NCBI RefSeq assembly: GCF_026619415.1
Contig: NZ_JAOVZR010000001.1
Coordinates: 2,836,501 to 2,900,500, forward strand
Reading direction: 5' to 3'
Length of the DNA stretch: 64,000 bases
From: Hoeflea algicola
GTDB lineage: Bacteria > Pseudomonadota > Alphaproteobacteria > Rhizobiales > Rhizobiaceae
The notes beneath the pieces were generated by a model that was not told the DNA's origin, searched no databases, and was given only the letters and a program-made list of their open reading frames with translations. Position numbers and translations under genes: made by a program. Below, piece after piece: positions 56,217-64,000 of this stretch (the first letter of the stretch is position 1; the number at the start of each line of letters is the position of its first letter).

Positions 56217-57032
56217 TCAAGACGCGGACGGGAAATAAGGTTGCATGGCCTCTCGGCTTGCAAGGATCGAATGCTCCGCATCGGGAATCTGAAAGGTTTC
56301 CACCGTGACGTAGCGGTCAAATCCGCTTTCCACGACGGCATTCATGGCGGCGGCGATATCGTAGCTGCCGTCACCAACCGGAAGCCGGTCGGAATCCGTA
56401 ATGTGAAAATGCCAGAACAGATCGCCGGCCTCGCGGATGGCGTCAGTTACCGTTTCTTGCTCGGTAAGAATATGCGCCGTGTCCAGCATGACGCCAAGAT
56501 TGGCAACGCCAAGTTCGCGAACGAACGCGCAGGTCTCACGCGTGGTCATGAGGCAGTTGGCATAGTTCCGGTTCACGGGTTCAAGCACGATCGGCACCTC
56601 GGGAAAAGCACGCGTCGATGCTTCGATGGCCTCGCCGATCCAGTCCAGCGTCTGCTGGCTGGCGACGTCCTCGCGGTAGCGACCGCGAAGCCGGCCGATA
56701 TTGACCATGGCACCGTATTCTGCGGCCAGATCCATCGACGCCTTCATCCGGTCTATCGCCTGCTGTCTGCGCAGCGGATCCGGGTCAGCAAATGACAGTC
56801 CGTCCTGGCCGTAAACTTCGCCGGTACAGACTGCCGGCATATCCAGGCCAGTCTTGCCGATTGCATCTGCAAGGGCACGCCTGTCGATTTGTGCCGGATT
56901 GCAGACAAGCAGCTCCACACCGGTGTAACCGGTGCGGGCTATGGTCTCTAGTGTGGCGGCAATCGGACCCTGGATTGCTGTCACCTGCGCCGGCTCGACG
57001 TCAGGCGTTGCATACATGTAAGCAAGCTTCAT
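56217..57032 (-). CDS. Sugar phosphate isomerase/epimerase family TIM-barrel protein
   Basis: The 271-residue product has the AP-endonuclease-2 fold. Metal-binding residues are seen in IVLEPVNRNYANCL, GVMLDTAHILTEQE, FWHFHITDSDRLPVGDG and the final VTVETFQI. Members isomerise or epimerise keto sugars and sugar acids. The start ATG overlaps the stop of the UxaA-type gene in ATGA, showing tight coupling. It lies 25 bases ahead of the FAH gene. The reaction is unknown; its place between a dehydratase and a FAH enzyme suggests action on a 2-keto-3-deoxy acid or its parent. Confidence 0.88.
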   Translation of the reverse strand: MKLAYMYATPDVEPAQVTAIQGPIAATLETIARTGYTGVELLVCNPAQIDRRALADAIGKTGLDMPAVCTGEVYGQDGLSFADPDPLRRQQAIDRMKASMDLAAEYGAMVNIGRLRGRYREDVASQQTLDWIGEAIEASTRAFPEVPIVLEPVNRNYANCLMTTRETCAFVRELGVANLGVMLDTAHILTEQETVTDAIREAGDLFWHFHITDSDRLPVGDGSYDIAAAMNAVVESGFDRYVTVETFQIPDAEHSILASREAMQPYFPSAS

Positions 57033-58243
57033 GACGGCTGAAACCGAAAGTCGTTTTGTTCTGCAAGCTTCTGATGAATCACTTCCTTGCGGACAACGCT
57101 GACATTGGGAATGGCAAACTCCTGGATATTGAAATACTCGGATTTGCCCTGCTTGCCATTAGCGACCTGCATCACCAGTTCAACGATCTCGTCGCCGACC
57201 TGTTTCAGCGACTTGGTGCCTTCGAGTACATCCCCGGCACTCAGATCGATATCGTCCTCCATCGCCCGATAGGTCTCGTTGTTGGAACTGATCTTCAGCA
57301 CAGGTGCAATGCAGGAACCCGTCGGGGTGCCCTTGCCCGTGGTGAACAGCACCATGTGGGCGCCGCCGGCGACCTTGCCGGTCACCGATGCGATGTCGAA
57401 GCCCGGCGTGTCCATGATAACCACGCCCTTTTCCGTCGGCCGCTCGCCATATTTGACGATCTGCACGATCGGTTGCGTTCCCGCCTTGTAGATGCACCCC
57501 AGCGACTTTTCCTCGATGGTGGTAAGTCCACCCTCGATGTTACCGGGCGAGATGAACACACCGCTGTCATCCTGGGTGGTCATCGACAACTCGATTTCAT
57601 ATTCCTTGATGAGCTTCATCAGATCCTGCTTGATCTGGTCGTTCTTGCCCCGGCGCCACAACACCCGTTCTGCGCCGACCATCTCGGTGATCTCGGAAAG
57701 CACCACGGTTCCGCCCGCGCCCACCAGCACATCAGCGGCTTCTCCAACTGCCGGATTGGCGGTCAGTCCGGAAAACGCATCCGATGAACCGCATTCCAGA
57801 GCGATGATCAGTTCGCTGACATCGCCATCGTCTTGCGGTTCACTCGGGATCTGTTGACGCAAGCGCTCCACGGTCTCGATACCGGTATCGCGTGTCGCGC
57901 GCGCGCCGCCCTGTTTCTGCACCACCAGCATTTCCACGGGCTTGCCTGTCGCCTTAATCGCATCGGTGATGCGCACGGCTGACGCGGTTTCGCATCCCAG
58001 ACTCAAGACCAGCACAGCGCCGACATTGGGATGGCAGCCATGGCCGATGAATGTGTCTTCGGTGGTGGTGTTTTCCACAGCGTCGAAAGTGCAGCCGTAA
58101 GGATGCATGAAAGTCACGGCGCCGGTCTTGGTCGCGATGTCGAGCGCCACCCGATTGACGCACGAGACCGTGGGAATGACCAGGATATGATTGCGGATGC
58201 CGATGGATCCGTCTGTGCGGCGATAACCCTTAAACTTCATCAT
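57029..58243 (-). CDS. UxaA-type dehydratase, large (C-terminal) subunit
   Basis: The 404-residue product matches the C-terminal catalytic part of altronate/galactarate dehydratases and of the large subunit of (R)-sulfolactate sulfo-lyase. Visible are GYRRTDGSIGIRNHILVIPT, GHGCHPNVGAVLVLSLGCET, ALECGSSDAFSGLTANPAVG and TTGKGTPTGSCIAPVLKISS. It has conserved Cys and metal-binding residues of a beta-elimination enzyme. In many bacteria both parts are fused; here they are split. Two ATGs lie together; GGAGG stands 5 bases before the first (58243). It overlaps the small-subunit gene by 14 bases. A hydroxy acid is the expected substrate; altronate, galactarate or sulfolactate cannot be separated by eye. 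Confidence 0.9.
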   Translation of the reverse strand: MMKFKGYRRTDGSIGIRNHILVIPTVSCVNRVALDIATKTGAVTFMHPYGCTFDAVENTTTEDTFIGHGCHPNVGAVLVLSLGCETASAVRITDAIKATGKPVEMLVVQKQGGARATRDTGIETVERLRQQIPSEPQDDGDVSELIIALECGSSDAFSGLTANPAVGEAADVLVGAGGTVVLSEITEMVGAERVLWRRGKNDQIKQDLMKLIKEYEIELSMTTQDDSGVFISPGNIEGGLTTIEEKSLGCIYKAGTQPIVQIVKYGERPTEKGVVIMDTPGFDIASVTGKVAGGAHMVLFTTGKGTPTGSCIAPVLKISSNNETYRAMEDDIDLSAGDVLEGTKSLKQVGDEIVELVMQVANGKQGKSEYFNIQEFAIPNVSVVRKEVIHQKLAEQNDFRFQPS

Positions 58244-58556
58244 ATCCACCTCCGTTTTCATTTGGATTTGCGTCGAAACGTCTGCCTTTAGCGCCACGGC
58301 AGTTGTGAACATGGACCCAATGCCCGGCCTTGATGGCTGCCAAGGCGACGCCGATCACTTCGCCATATTTGCAGATTTGTTCATTGGCAGCGATGTCGCG
58401 CAGCGCGATCTTGTGGCCCCGGGGAATACGCTCTTCGACCTGAAGCGGCATGCCGTTGCCAATGCCGGTCACCAGCACCGTTTCCGACGGTAACAGCTCG
58501 GCCGTTGCAGTTGCAACGTGGTCAATCTCTTTGATCTGAATGGCGGTCTTTTTCAA
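58230..58556 (-). CDS. UxaA-type dehydratase, small SAF-domain subunit
   Basis: The 108-residue product is a single SAF domain, as at the N-terminus of UxaA or in SuyA. Typical parts are DHVATATAELLPSE, PRGHKIALRDIAANEQICKYGEVIG and IKAGHWVHVHNCRGAKGRR. It would pair with the large subunit encoded next, with which it overlaps by 14 bases. The start appears to be TTG at 58556, with GGAG 8 bases ahead, since there is no ATG near. It follows the dctM stop by 16 bases in the same operon. Confidence 0.88.
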   Translation of the reverse strand: MKKTAIQIKEIDHVATATAELLPSETVLVTGIGNGMPLQVEERIPRGHKIALRDIAANEQICKYGEVIGVALAAIKAGHWVHVHNCRGAKGRRFDANPNENGGGYDEV

Positions 58557-58572
58557 AATCAGACTCCGTGGG

Positions 58573-59844
58573 CTACATGAACAGGTGAGGCAGGAAGGTC
58601 GACAATTGCGGGAACAGGATCGTCAGAACAAGCACCAGCAGCATCGCCGCAAGGAACGGCAACACGGCTCGTGAGGCTTCCGCAAACCGGACATCGGCGA
58701 TCTTCGCCGCCGTCATCAGGGTCACGCCCAGCGGCGGCGTATTGGCCCCGATGCACAAGTTGACGACGAACATGACGCCAAAATGCAGCGGATCGATACC
58801 GTATTGCACAACCACCGGCATCAGTATCGGGATCAGAATGATGATCAGCGCATTGCTTTCCATGAACGTGCCGAGCAGCAGCAGCAGGAAATTGAGCAGG
58901 ATCAGGAAGGTCAACGGATCCGGCGCGACGGCTGAAAAGAACCCTGTCAGTTGCTGGGGAATCTGTTCGGTGGTGATGATCCAGGCGAACAGATGCGAAA
59001 TCGCCACGATCAACTGAACCGGGACGGCGATGCGCACGACCTTCATGCTGATCGCCATCATGTCGGAGATTTTGACTTCGCGGTAAATCACCACCGACAG
59101 CAGGAATGCATAGACCACGGCCAGCACCGCAGCTTCCGTCACCGTGACGATGCCACCCAATATGCCGCCGAGAATGATGACCGGAAGCAGCAGCGGCAAC
59201 ACCGAGTCCGACAGTGCAGCGATGAATTCACGCAAACCGGCACGCTCGCCACCACCATAACCACGACGTTTGCTGATGATGAACGAGATGGTGATGAGCG
59301 CCGCTGCCATCAGAATACCTGGGACAAGGCCGCCGATCAGCAGGCCGGCGATCGAAATATTACCGGTAGCGCCAAGGATGACCATCGTCAGGCTGGGCGG
59401 AATGAGCGAGGCGAGGACGCCGCTGCAGCCCTGAAGGGCGGCGGCAAAGCCGGCGGCGTAGCGCTTGGCCTTCATCGCCGGAATCATGATCGAGCCAATC
59501 GCCGCCGTGTCGCCGATCGCCGATCCCGACAGCGCGCCGAACAGGGCGCTGCCACACACCGTAACCGCGGCAAGCCCGCCTGCAATGTGCCCGATCATGG
59601 CATTGGCCAGACGCATCATCCGCTGCGTGATGCCCCCATGTTCCATCAGTACGCCGGCGAAGACGAACATCGGCAAGGCCAGGAAGGGGTAGGAATAGAT
59701 CCCCGCCGCTGATCGTTGCGCGACCAGTGCGAGATTGATGTCCATGAACCAGAGATAGGTAAGGCAGGCGAAACCGATGGCAAAGGCGATCGGTACGTTG
59801 ATGATGATCAGTCCAAAAAGGAGGATGAAGAGAACGATACTCAT
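58573..59844 (-). CDS. TRAP transporter large membrane subunit (DctM family)
   Basis: The 423-residue product has about 12 helices. Motifs are YPFLALPMFVFAGVLMEHGG, LFGALSGSAIGDTAAIGSIM, LIPPSLTMVILGAT, LGTFMESNALIIILIPILMP and ANTPPLGVTLMTAAKIADV. It is the pore subunit of the importer for the operon's substrate. Its start overlaps the dctQ stop in ATGA. The dehydratase small subunit follows 16 bases later, so transport and catabolism are one transcription unit. Confidence 0.94.
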   Translation of the reverse strand: MSIVLFILLFGLIIINVPIAFAIGFACLTYLWFMDINLALVAQRSAAGIYSYPFLALPMFVFAGVLMEHGGITQRMMRLANAMIGHIAGGLAAVTVCGSALFGALSGSAIGDTAAIGSIMIPAMKAKRYAAGFAAALQGCSGVLASLIPPSLTMVILGATGNISIAGLLIGGLVPGILMAAALITISFIISKRRGYGGGERAGLREFIAALSDSVLPLLLPVIILGGILGGIVTVTEAAVLAVVYAFLLSVVIYREVKISDMMAISMKVVRIAVPVQLIVAISHLFAWIITTEQIPQQLTGFFSAVAPDPLTFLILLNFLLLLLGTFMESNALIIILIPILMPVVVQYGIDPLHFGVMFVVNLCIGANTPPLGVTLMTAAKIADVRFAEASRAVLPFLAAMLLVLVLTILFPQLSTFLPHLFM

Positions 59845-60374
59845 TGCGCGACCTCATTTCCCGAAGTCCCGCGCAGCGCGTGAACAAGTGCCTCAAGAGA
59901 AACCAGCGTCAGCAGCCCGCCGCCCAACAAGACGCCTATGTATTGCCAGCTTCCCGAGATCTTCAGCCCGGGCATCAGGGATTCCCAGGCCGTCTCTGCG
60001 ATAACGAAGGCGCCATAGGTCAGGGCGCAGTTGAAAATGAGGATCACAATCGCACCGAGTATCTGCATCAAGCGCTTCAATCCGTCCGGCAGCAGATCGA
60101 CAAACACGTCAATGGCAACATGCTCCTTGCGCTCCAGCATCAATGCCGAGCCCAGAAATGTCATCCACACCATCAGCAGCAGCGCCAGCTCCTCAGACCA
60201 GACAAGCGGCGCCTCCAGCAGATAACGCCAGATGATTTGCCCGAACATGACGCCGGTCATGGCCAGAAGCATCAGCATCAGCATCCACTCGACCAGCTTG
60301 ATGATGGTTTTCTTGATTGCAAAAAAGGTTGACCCATGGTCGATCCGATCCGAGACGGCTTGGGCGGAGTGCAA
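59841..60374 (-). CDS. TRAP transporter small membrane subunit (DctQ family)
   Basis: The product of about 177 residues has four helices and the family segment VWSEELALLLMVWMTFLGSA with KEHVAIDVFVDLLP. The start is a problem. The open frame reaches an ATG at 60482, inside the binding-protein gene, and no ATG lies in the gap before the first helix. A TTG at 60374 in the loop of a hairpin, with GGGCGGGG ahead, is the best local choice but weakly supported. Its stop overlaps the dctM start. Confidence 0.85.
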   Translation of the reverse strand: MHSAQAVSDRIDHGSTFFAIKKTIIKLVEWMLMLMLLAMTGVMFGQIIWRYLLEAPLVWSEELALLLMVWMTFLGSALMLERKEHVAIDVFVDLLPDGLKRLMQILGAIVILIFNCALTYGAFVIAETAWESLMPGLKISGSWQYIGVLLGGGLLTLVSLEALVHALRGTSGNEVAQ

Positions 60375-60387
60375 TACCCCGCCCAAG
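60359..60387 (-). other. Intercistronic hairpin between TRAP P and Q genes
   Basis: CTTGGGCGG at 60359-60367 pairs perfectly with CCGCCCAAG at 60379-60387 around an 11-base loop. No T run follows on the minus strand, so it is more likely an mRNA-stabilising element at the 3' end of the binding-protein message than a terminator. It lies 10 bases after the binding-protein stop. Confidence 0.65.
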
Positions 60388-60396
60388 ACACTTGAT

Positions 60397-61389
60397 TTAC
60401 TTAGAGTATTTGCGAACCAGATTGAGAAGGTCTTCACCGAAGACGCCCTCATATTTGTCCCAGACGGGCTGGACCTTTTCATTGAACGCGGCCGAATCAG
60501 GCCGGGTGACTTTCATACCGGCAGCTTCGAGCTTGGCGAGAACTTCCTCGTCGCTGTTGCGGATCATCTCGCGCTCTTTTTCCTTCCAGATCTCGGCCTT
60601 TTCCAGAAGAATCGTCTGCTGTTCCTCGGTCAGCTTTTCCCAAGCCTGTTTCGAGATGGTCAGCACGGCCGAACCCCAGATATGACCGGAAAGCGCGAGG
60701 TTATCCTGAACTTCGTTGAACTTCGAAGCATAGATAGTCGCCAGCGGATTTTCCTGACCGTCGACAACCTTCTGCTGCAGCGATGTGAAGACTTCCGAAA
60801 ACGCCATCGGTGTCGGCAGTGCGCCAAGCTCGCGGAAAGTGTCCAGGCGCAGCTCGGCTTCCGGAACGCGCAGCTTGATGCCCTTCAGGTCGTCGGGCGT
60901 ATTGATCGGCCGAACCGAGTTGGTGATGTGACGGTAGCCGCTCTCCCACCAGCTCAGCGTGTTGATGCTCTTGGTGGCAAGAATTTCGGCGAGCGCGTCG
61001 CCGAGTTCGCCATCGAGAGCGGCATAGGCATGTTCGCGTGTCGGCCAGGCATAAGGCAATTCCTCGATGATGAGGCGCTTGTCGAGCACCTGAAGGGCGC
61101 CAGTACCAAACAGACCCATCTCGACTGTGCCGAGCTGAAGACCTTCAGCCATTTCGCGGTCGCCGCCGAGCTGCGAGCTTGGGTAGACCTGGATGATGAC
61201 TTCATCGCCGGTTGCTTCGGCAACGTCCTTGGCCATCCCTTCCAAAGCGATCTGCCAGGGGTGATCGGCCGCAAACACATGCCCGACCTTCAACGTCGTT
61301 TCCGCCTGTGCGAAACCGGCGCCCATGACAATGCCGACACTCACCAATCCGGCCATGAGCGATGCTGTTCTTTTTGCTATGTACTGCAT
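60397..61389 (-). CDS. TRAP transporter solute-binding protein (DctP family)
   Basis: The 330-residue product has a Sec signal (about 1-29, ending GAGFAQAE) and a DctP fold. Visible are LKVGHVFAADHPWQIALEGM, VYPSSQLGGDREMAEGL, GIKLRVPEAELRLDTFRELG (substrate-binding Arg) and VVDGQENPLATIYASKFNEV. It delivers the operon's substrate to the DctQ-DctM carrier. It begins only 18 bases after the M20 deacylase stop, with a GAGA-type site, so both are co-transcribed. Confidence 0.94.
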   Translation of the reverse strand: MQYIAKRTASLMAGLVSVGIVMGAGFAQAETTLKVGHVFAADHPWQIALEGMAKDVAEATGDEVIIQVYPSSQLGGDREMAEGLQLGTVEMGLFGTGALQVLDKRLIIEELPYAWPTREHAYAALDGELGDALAEILATKSINTLSWWESGYRHITNSVRPINTPDDLKGIKLRVPEAELRLDTFRELGALPTPMAFSEVFTSLQQKVVDGQENPLATIYASKFNEVQDNLALSGHIWGSAVLTISKQAWEKLTEEQQTILLEKAEIWKEKEREMIRNSDEEVLAKLEAAGMKVTRPDSAAFNEKVQPVWDKYEGVFGEDLLNLVRKYSK

Positions 61390-61407
61390 GTTCTCTCTTT
61401 TCTCCCG

Positions 61408-62583
61408 TTAGGGCTTGCTAAGGAACCGTTGTATGATTTGGCTGTAGGTGTCGATCGCGCCCAGATAGGCGTCGATCGACAGATGCTCATCGGTCTGGTG
61501 TGCCTGTTGCGGATCACCCGGACCGAGGATGACGATGTCGCCGCCGATTTCGGCAAAGGCCGACCCATCGGTGAAGTACTGAGCGCCATGCACGGCGCCT
61601 CCATCGGGGGTCTTTTCAGAAAGGACGGACCGGCAGTCGGCAACGATTCTGGCGCTGTCCTTTGTTGACACACCCGTGAGATCAAGGATGGTCTCAACCT
61701 CGAACCGGACGCCTTCATCCTCTGCCACAATTTTTGCTGTTATCGCTTCGATCTGCGAGATGATGTCACGGTGGCTTTGGCCCGGAACCGTGCGGATGTC
61801 GATGGTTAACTGCGATCGATCGGGAATGACATTGCAGCTTTTGCCGCCGTTGAAGGAGGTGACAACGCAGGTCGGGTCAGACAACAGCGCCGAGGAAGAC
61901 TTGCCAATCGGCACGGCCTTCAGGTGCTGGTAGAACAGATGTAGTTTTTCAACGGCATTGATTCCCGCTTCAGGCATCGAGCCATGGGCGGTTTTTCCAA
62001 AGCACGTGATCCGCAACCACAGCACGCCCTTGTGCTCGATCACCAGCCGCCCGCTTGTCGGTTCAGCGATGATCATCGCATCGAAATTGGAAAGCTGTCG
62101 CTCGCGAACCATCGTCAACGCACCGAGCGCGCCGATCTCCTCAGCATAGGTGGCGGCGAAAACCAGTTCGCCACACCATTGCGAAGGCGCCAACTGGCTG
62201 TGCCGCATGAATGCATAGAGAAGGGCAACAAGGCCGCCCTTCATGTCGGCTGTGCCGCGGCCATACATGCAGCCATCTTCGATCACGCCGCCGAAAGGAT
62301 CATGCCGCCATGGTGCATCACCAATCGGCACCGTGTCCAAATGACCGCTCAGAACCAACCGGGGACCCGGCGAACCACCACGCAGGGTCGCGACCAGATT
62401 TGCCTGAACTGCATTTTCTTCAAAGATGGTTGCCGCAATGCCGGCTGTTGCCAACCGCGCCTCAAGCATGCGTGCGAGCGCCAATTCGTTCCCCGGAGGT
62501 GAAACCGAGTCAAAACTCACGACCTGCTGGAGAAAGGCAAGCGCGTCACGCTGTTCTGTACGCAAGGGGGGATGTTCACTCAA
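61408..62583 (-). CDS. M20 family metallopeptidase/deacylase (ArgE/DapE-like)
   Basis: The 391-residue product has the di-zinc M20 motifs: SGHLDTVPIGDAPW, YGRGTADMKGGLVALLYAF, TYAEEIGALGAL and, near the end, FTDGSAFAEIGGDIVILGPG. A dimerisation domain lies in the middle. It is close to acetylornithine deacetylase, but in this operon it probably removes an N-acyl group from, or hydrolyses an amide in, the imported compound. The start is TTG with GGAGG 8 bases ahead. It is the first gene of the eight-gene operon and is divergent from the PucR regulator. Confidence 0.9.
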   Translation of the reverse strand: MSEHPPLRTEQRDALAFLQQVVSFDSVSPPGNELALARMLEARLATAGIAATIFEENAVQANLVATLRGGSPGPRLVLSGHLDTVPIGDAPWRHDPFGGVIEDGCMYGRGTADMKGGLVALLYAFMRHSQLAPSQWCGELVFAATYAEEIGALGALTMVRERQLSNFDAMIIAEPTSGRLVIEHKGVLWLRITCFGKTAHGSMPEAGINAVEKLHLFYQHLKAVPIGKSSSALLSDPTCVVTSFNGGKSCNVIPDRSQLTIDIRTVPGQSHRDIISQIEAITAKIVAEDEGVRFEVETILDLTGVSTKDSARIVADCRSVLSEKTPDGGAVHGAQYFTDGSAFAEIGGDIVILGPGDPQQAHQTDEHLSIDAYLGAIDTYSQIIQRFLSKP

Positions 62584-62668
62584 TAACCAGTCCTCCGAAA
62601 CCTGCAGTGAGCCTACCGGCCTGTCGGCAAAAAACTATTGACCACGGCAATGAAAAGAGTGTTAGATA

Positions 62669-62687
62669 TTTGTACCGAGGATACAAA
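62669..62687. promoter_or_regulatory. Inverted-repeat operator between deacylase operon and PucR gene
   Basis: TTTGTA-CCGAGGA-TACAAA is a perfect inverted repeat with 6-base arms in the 152-base divergent gap. It lies 86 bases before the deacylase start and 49 bases before the PucR start. It is the natural candidate for the regulator's binding site. Confidence 0.6.
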
Positions 62688-62735
62688 GAAGGGCCGCGCA
62701 ATTTTGGTTTCGAATTGCCGAAGGGGATTGATTTC

Positions 62736-64000
62736 ATGGCCTTAACGGTCGAGCAGGTCCTTGACCTGCCTGCGATGCACGGAAGTGCATTGCTTGCCGG
62801 CAAAAACGGAACCAATCGAATTGTCGAGACTGCGACGGTGCTGGATGCACCCGATGCTGTGCGCTGGCTACGGGGCCGGGAATTGGTCCTTACGTCGACC
62901 TACCCGCTGCTTCAGCTGCGCAACAATCTGGACAAGTTTGTTCATGATCTGGTCGATCATGGCGCGTCCGGCCTCGGCCTCAAGCTGAACAGGTACATGA
63001 AGAGCGTTCCACAGGAGATGATCGACTGCGCCAATGCCCTCGATTTCCCCATTTTGGTCGTTCCGGAAAATGCTGCCTGGGTCGAGATCATCACCCCCGT
63101 GATGTCGAGTTTCTTCGAAACCCGCGCACCGAGGGTGGCGCAGCCCGAGTCGCTAGGCGGGCGTTTCGGCCAGATCATGCTGCCGGACATCTCTCTTGAG
63201 CAACTGCTTGCCGAGCTCAGCAAGATGATGTCGAACCCGATCGTGGTGATCAGTCCGATGGATGGCCTGTCTCTCAGCGCGCCACACAAAAGCGAAGCGG
63301 ACATTCAGGCAGCCCTGACGCTTTTGGAGGAGGACGGCTGGAAAAGCGAGTGCCTTGACCCGGCCAATGATCTCCACCGGCGGACAGGCCGGGGTACGAG
63401 CATTGTATTCTCGCCCTACGAACGTGCCAATGACATGATTGGCAACCTCGTCGTGGTGGAGAAGACACGAAAGCTCACCGGTGCGGATCTGGAAGATCTG
63501 GTTTATGCCAAAATGCTGATTTCGCTCAAGATTCGTCAAAACCGAACCGACCAGAGCGTTATCTTTGAACGGCAAAACGAGTTCGTTCTTTCCTTGACCG
63601 ACCGCAGTATAGGCAGCCAGAACGTTTCTGCGCTCACCGCACGCTACGCGGCAATCGGCAAACGGCTTCATCCCCGTTATGTCTGCATCATCATCGCTTT
63701 TCAGGAAGTTGACACCGATCATTTTCGAGCCCTGTCCAGCGCCTTGCGGGTGCACTTCACCAAATCTGACGGACCTATTACGGGGGTCATCAATAACGAA
63801 CAGGTTGTTGTCATGGTTCCGGAGGACGACGACGGGATTTGCCGCCCCGACGTTCTGACAGAACAAATCAACACACAAATGCGCAAGATCGGTGCACATG
63901 CGGCGATCTGGTCTGCCGGTGTAAGCCAGGTTACCACGGTCAATCATTTCTATCGTGCCTACGAACAGGCCAAACAGGCGCTGGACCATGGTCGCAGTGC
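62736..64000 (+). CDS. PucR-family transcriptional regulator (partial, runs off right edge)
   Basis: The first 421 residues are visible; the frame is open to the edge. The N-terminal PucR domain (about 1-125) reads TVEQVLDLPAMHGSALLAGK and RGRELVLTSTYPLL, with the typical VVPENAAWVEII end. The GGDEF-like/CdaR middle region is visible as CIIIAFQEVD and WSAGVSQVTTVNHFYRAYEQ. The C-terminal HTH_30 domain would lie outside the window. The family activates catabolic operons such as purine use. The ATG follows AAGGGG by about 9 bases. Divergence from the M20-TRAP-UxaA-FAH operon marks it as the likely regulator. Confidence 0.92.
   Translation, partial: MALTVEQVLDLPAMHGSALLAGKNGTNRIVETATVLDAPDAVRWLRGRELVLTSTYPLLQLRNNLDKFVHDLVDHGASGLGLKLNRYMKSVPQEMIDCANALDFPILVVPENAAWVEIITPVMSSFFETRAPRVAQPESLGGRFGQIMLPDISLEQLLAELSKMMSNPIVVISPMDGLSLSAPHKSEADIQAALTLLEEDGWKSECLDPANDLHRRTGRGTSIVFSPYERANDMIGNLVVVEKTRKLTGADLEDLVYAKMLISLKIRQNRTDQSVIFERQNEFVLSLTDRSIGSQNVSALTARYAAIGKRLHPRYVCIIIAFQEVDTDHFRALSSALRVHFTKSDGPITGVINNEQVVVMVPEDDDGICRPDVLTEQINTQMRKIGAHAAIWSAGVSQVTTVNHFYRAYEQAKQALDHGRS

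Noticed and set aside
57029..58556. Firm call as sulfolactate sulfo-lyase SuyAB
   Set aside because: The split into SAF and catalytic subunits fits, but no other sulfonate gene (sulfolactate dehydrogenase, sulfite exporter) is nearby and altronate/galactarate-type dehydratases are equally split in some species.

Overview
The window looks like chromosomal DNA of a GC-rich alphaproteobacterium of the order Rhizobiales (Hyphomicrobiales). The evidence is the gene set: a SUV3-like Rhizobiales helicase, phbA-phbB divergent from phaR, a single-chain pyruvate carboxylase of about 1150 residues, an ispA-mtgA-rpmF neighbourhood, many TRAP transporters and a LuxR-type protein with an acyl-homoserine-lactone-type ligand domain. 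A marine Hoeflea-like member would fit the TRAP-rich content, but the sequence alone does not fix the genus. I see no rRNA, tRNA, CRISPR array, insertion sequence or prophage.

Layout: 1-2295 is the N-terminal part of a helicase gene running off the left edge. 2384-3100 is a gene-free stretch built from three degenerate tandem copies of a unit of about 280 bp. 3172-7021 holds polyhydroxybutyrate synthesis (phbB, phbA), its regulator PhaR, a GlcG/HbpS-like protein and a small membrane protein. 7175-11465 has pyc and a frameshifted LuxR gene. 11767-19714 is a minus-strand cluster with iron-type alcohol dehydrogenase, aldehyde dehydrogenase, a glutamine-synthetase-like ligase, a TRAP transporter whose binding-protein gene is frameshifted, and an N-formylglutamate-amidohydrolase-like enzyme. 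It is divergent from an RpiR regulator, with a perfect palindromic operator between them. The likely job is gamma-glutamylated catabolism of an amine or amino alcohol. 20778-31762 is mostly housekeeping: ArsR, DUF2189, TspO, ispG, a hybrid kinase, ispA, mtgA, GST, rpmF, a cold-shock protein and a fatty acid desaturase. 31989-40858 has MFS, AEC and MATE carriers, a sugar-acid pair (IlvD/Edd dehydratase plus SDR), a hydroxypyruvate-isomerase-like protein and a NYN-LOTUS protein.

41002-51749 is a signalling island: a GAF-GGDEF-EAL enzyme, a pseudoreceiver-receiver-GGDEF protein, a receiver-degenerate GGDEF-PilZ protein, a lone Hpt protein, a lone receiver and a 1450-residue MASE1/CHASE hybrid kinase. 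The parts fit a phosphorelay (kinase, Hpt, several receivers) feeding the synthesis and reading of cyclic di-GMP.

52346-55205 is a complete plus-strand TRAP operon with a strong hairpin after the binding-protein gene. Convergent to it, 55439-62583 is an eight-gene minus-strand operon: M20 deacylase, TRAP P-Q-M, split UxaA-type dehydratase, TIM-barrel epimerase and FAH-family enzyme. It is divergent from a PucR-type regulator running off the right edge, with an inverted repeat between them. Its substrate is unknown, and it is the best candidate here for an undescribed catabolic pathway.

Two genes (LuxR at about 11330, TRAP binding protein at about 16652) are each broken by what looks like one extra base. 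They may be real pseudogenes or sequence errors.
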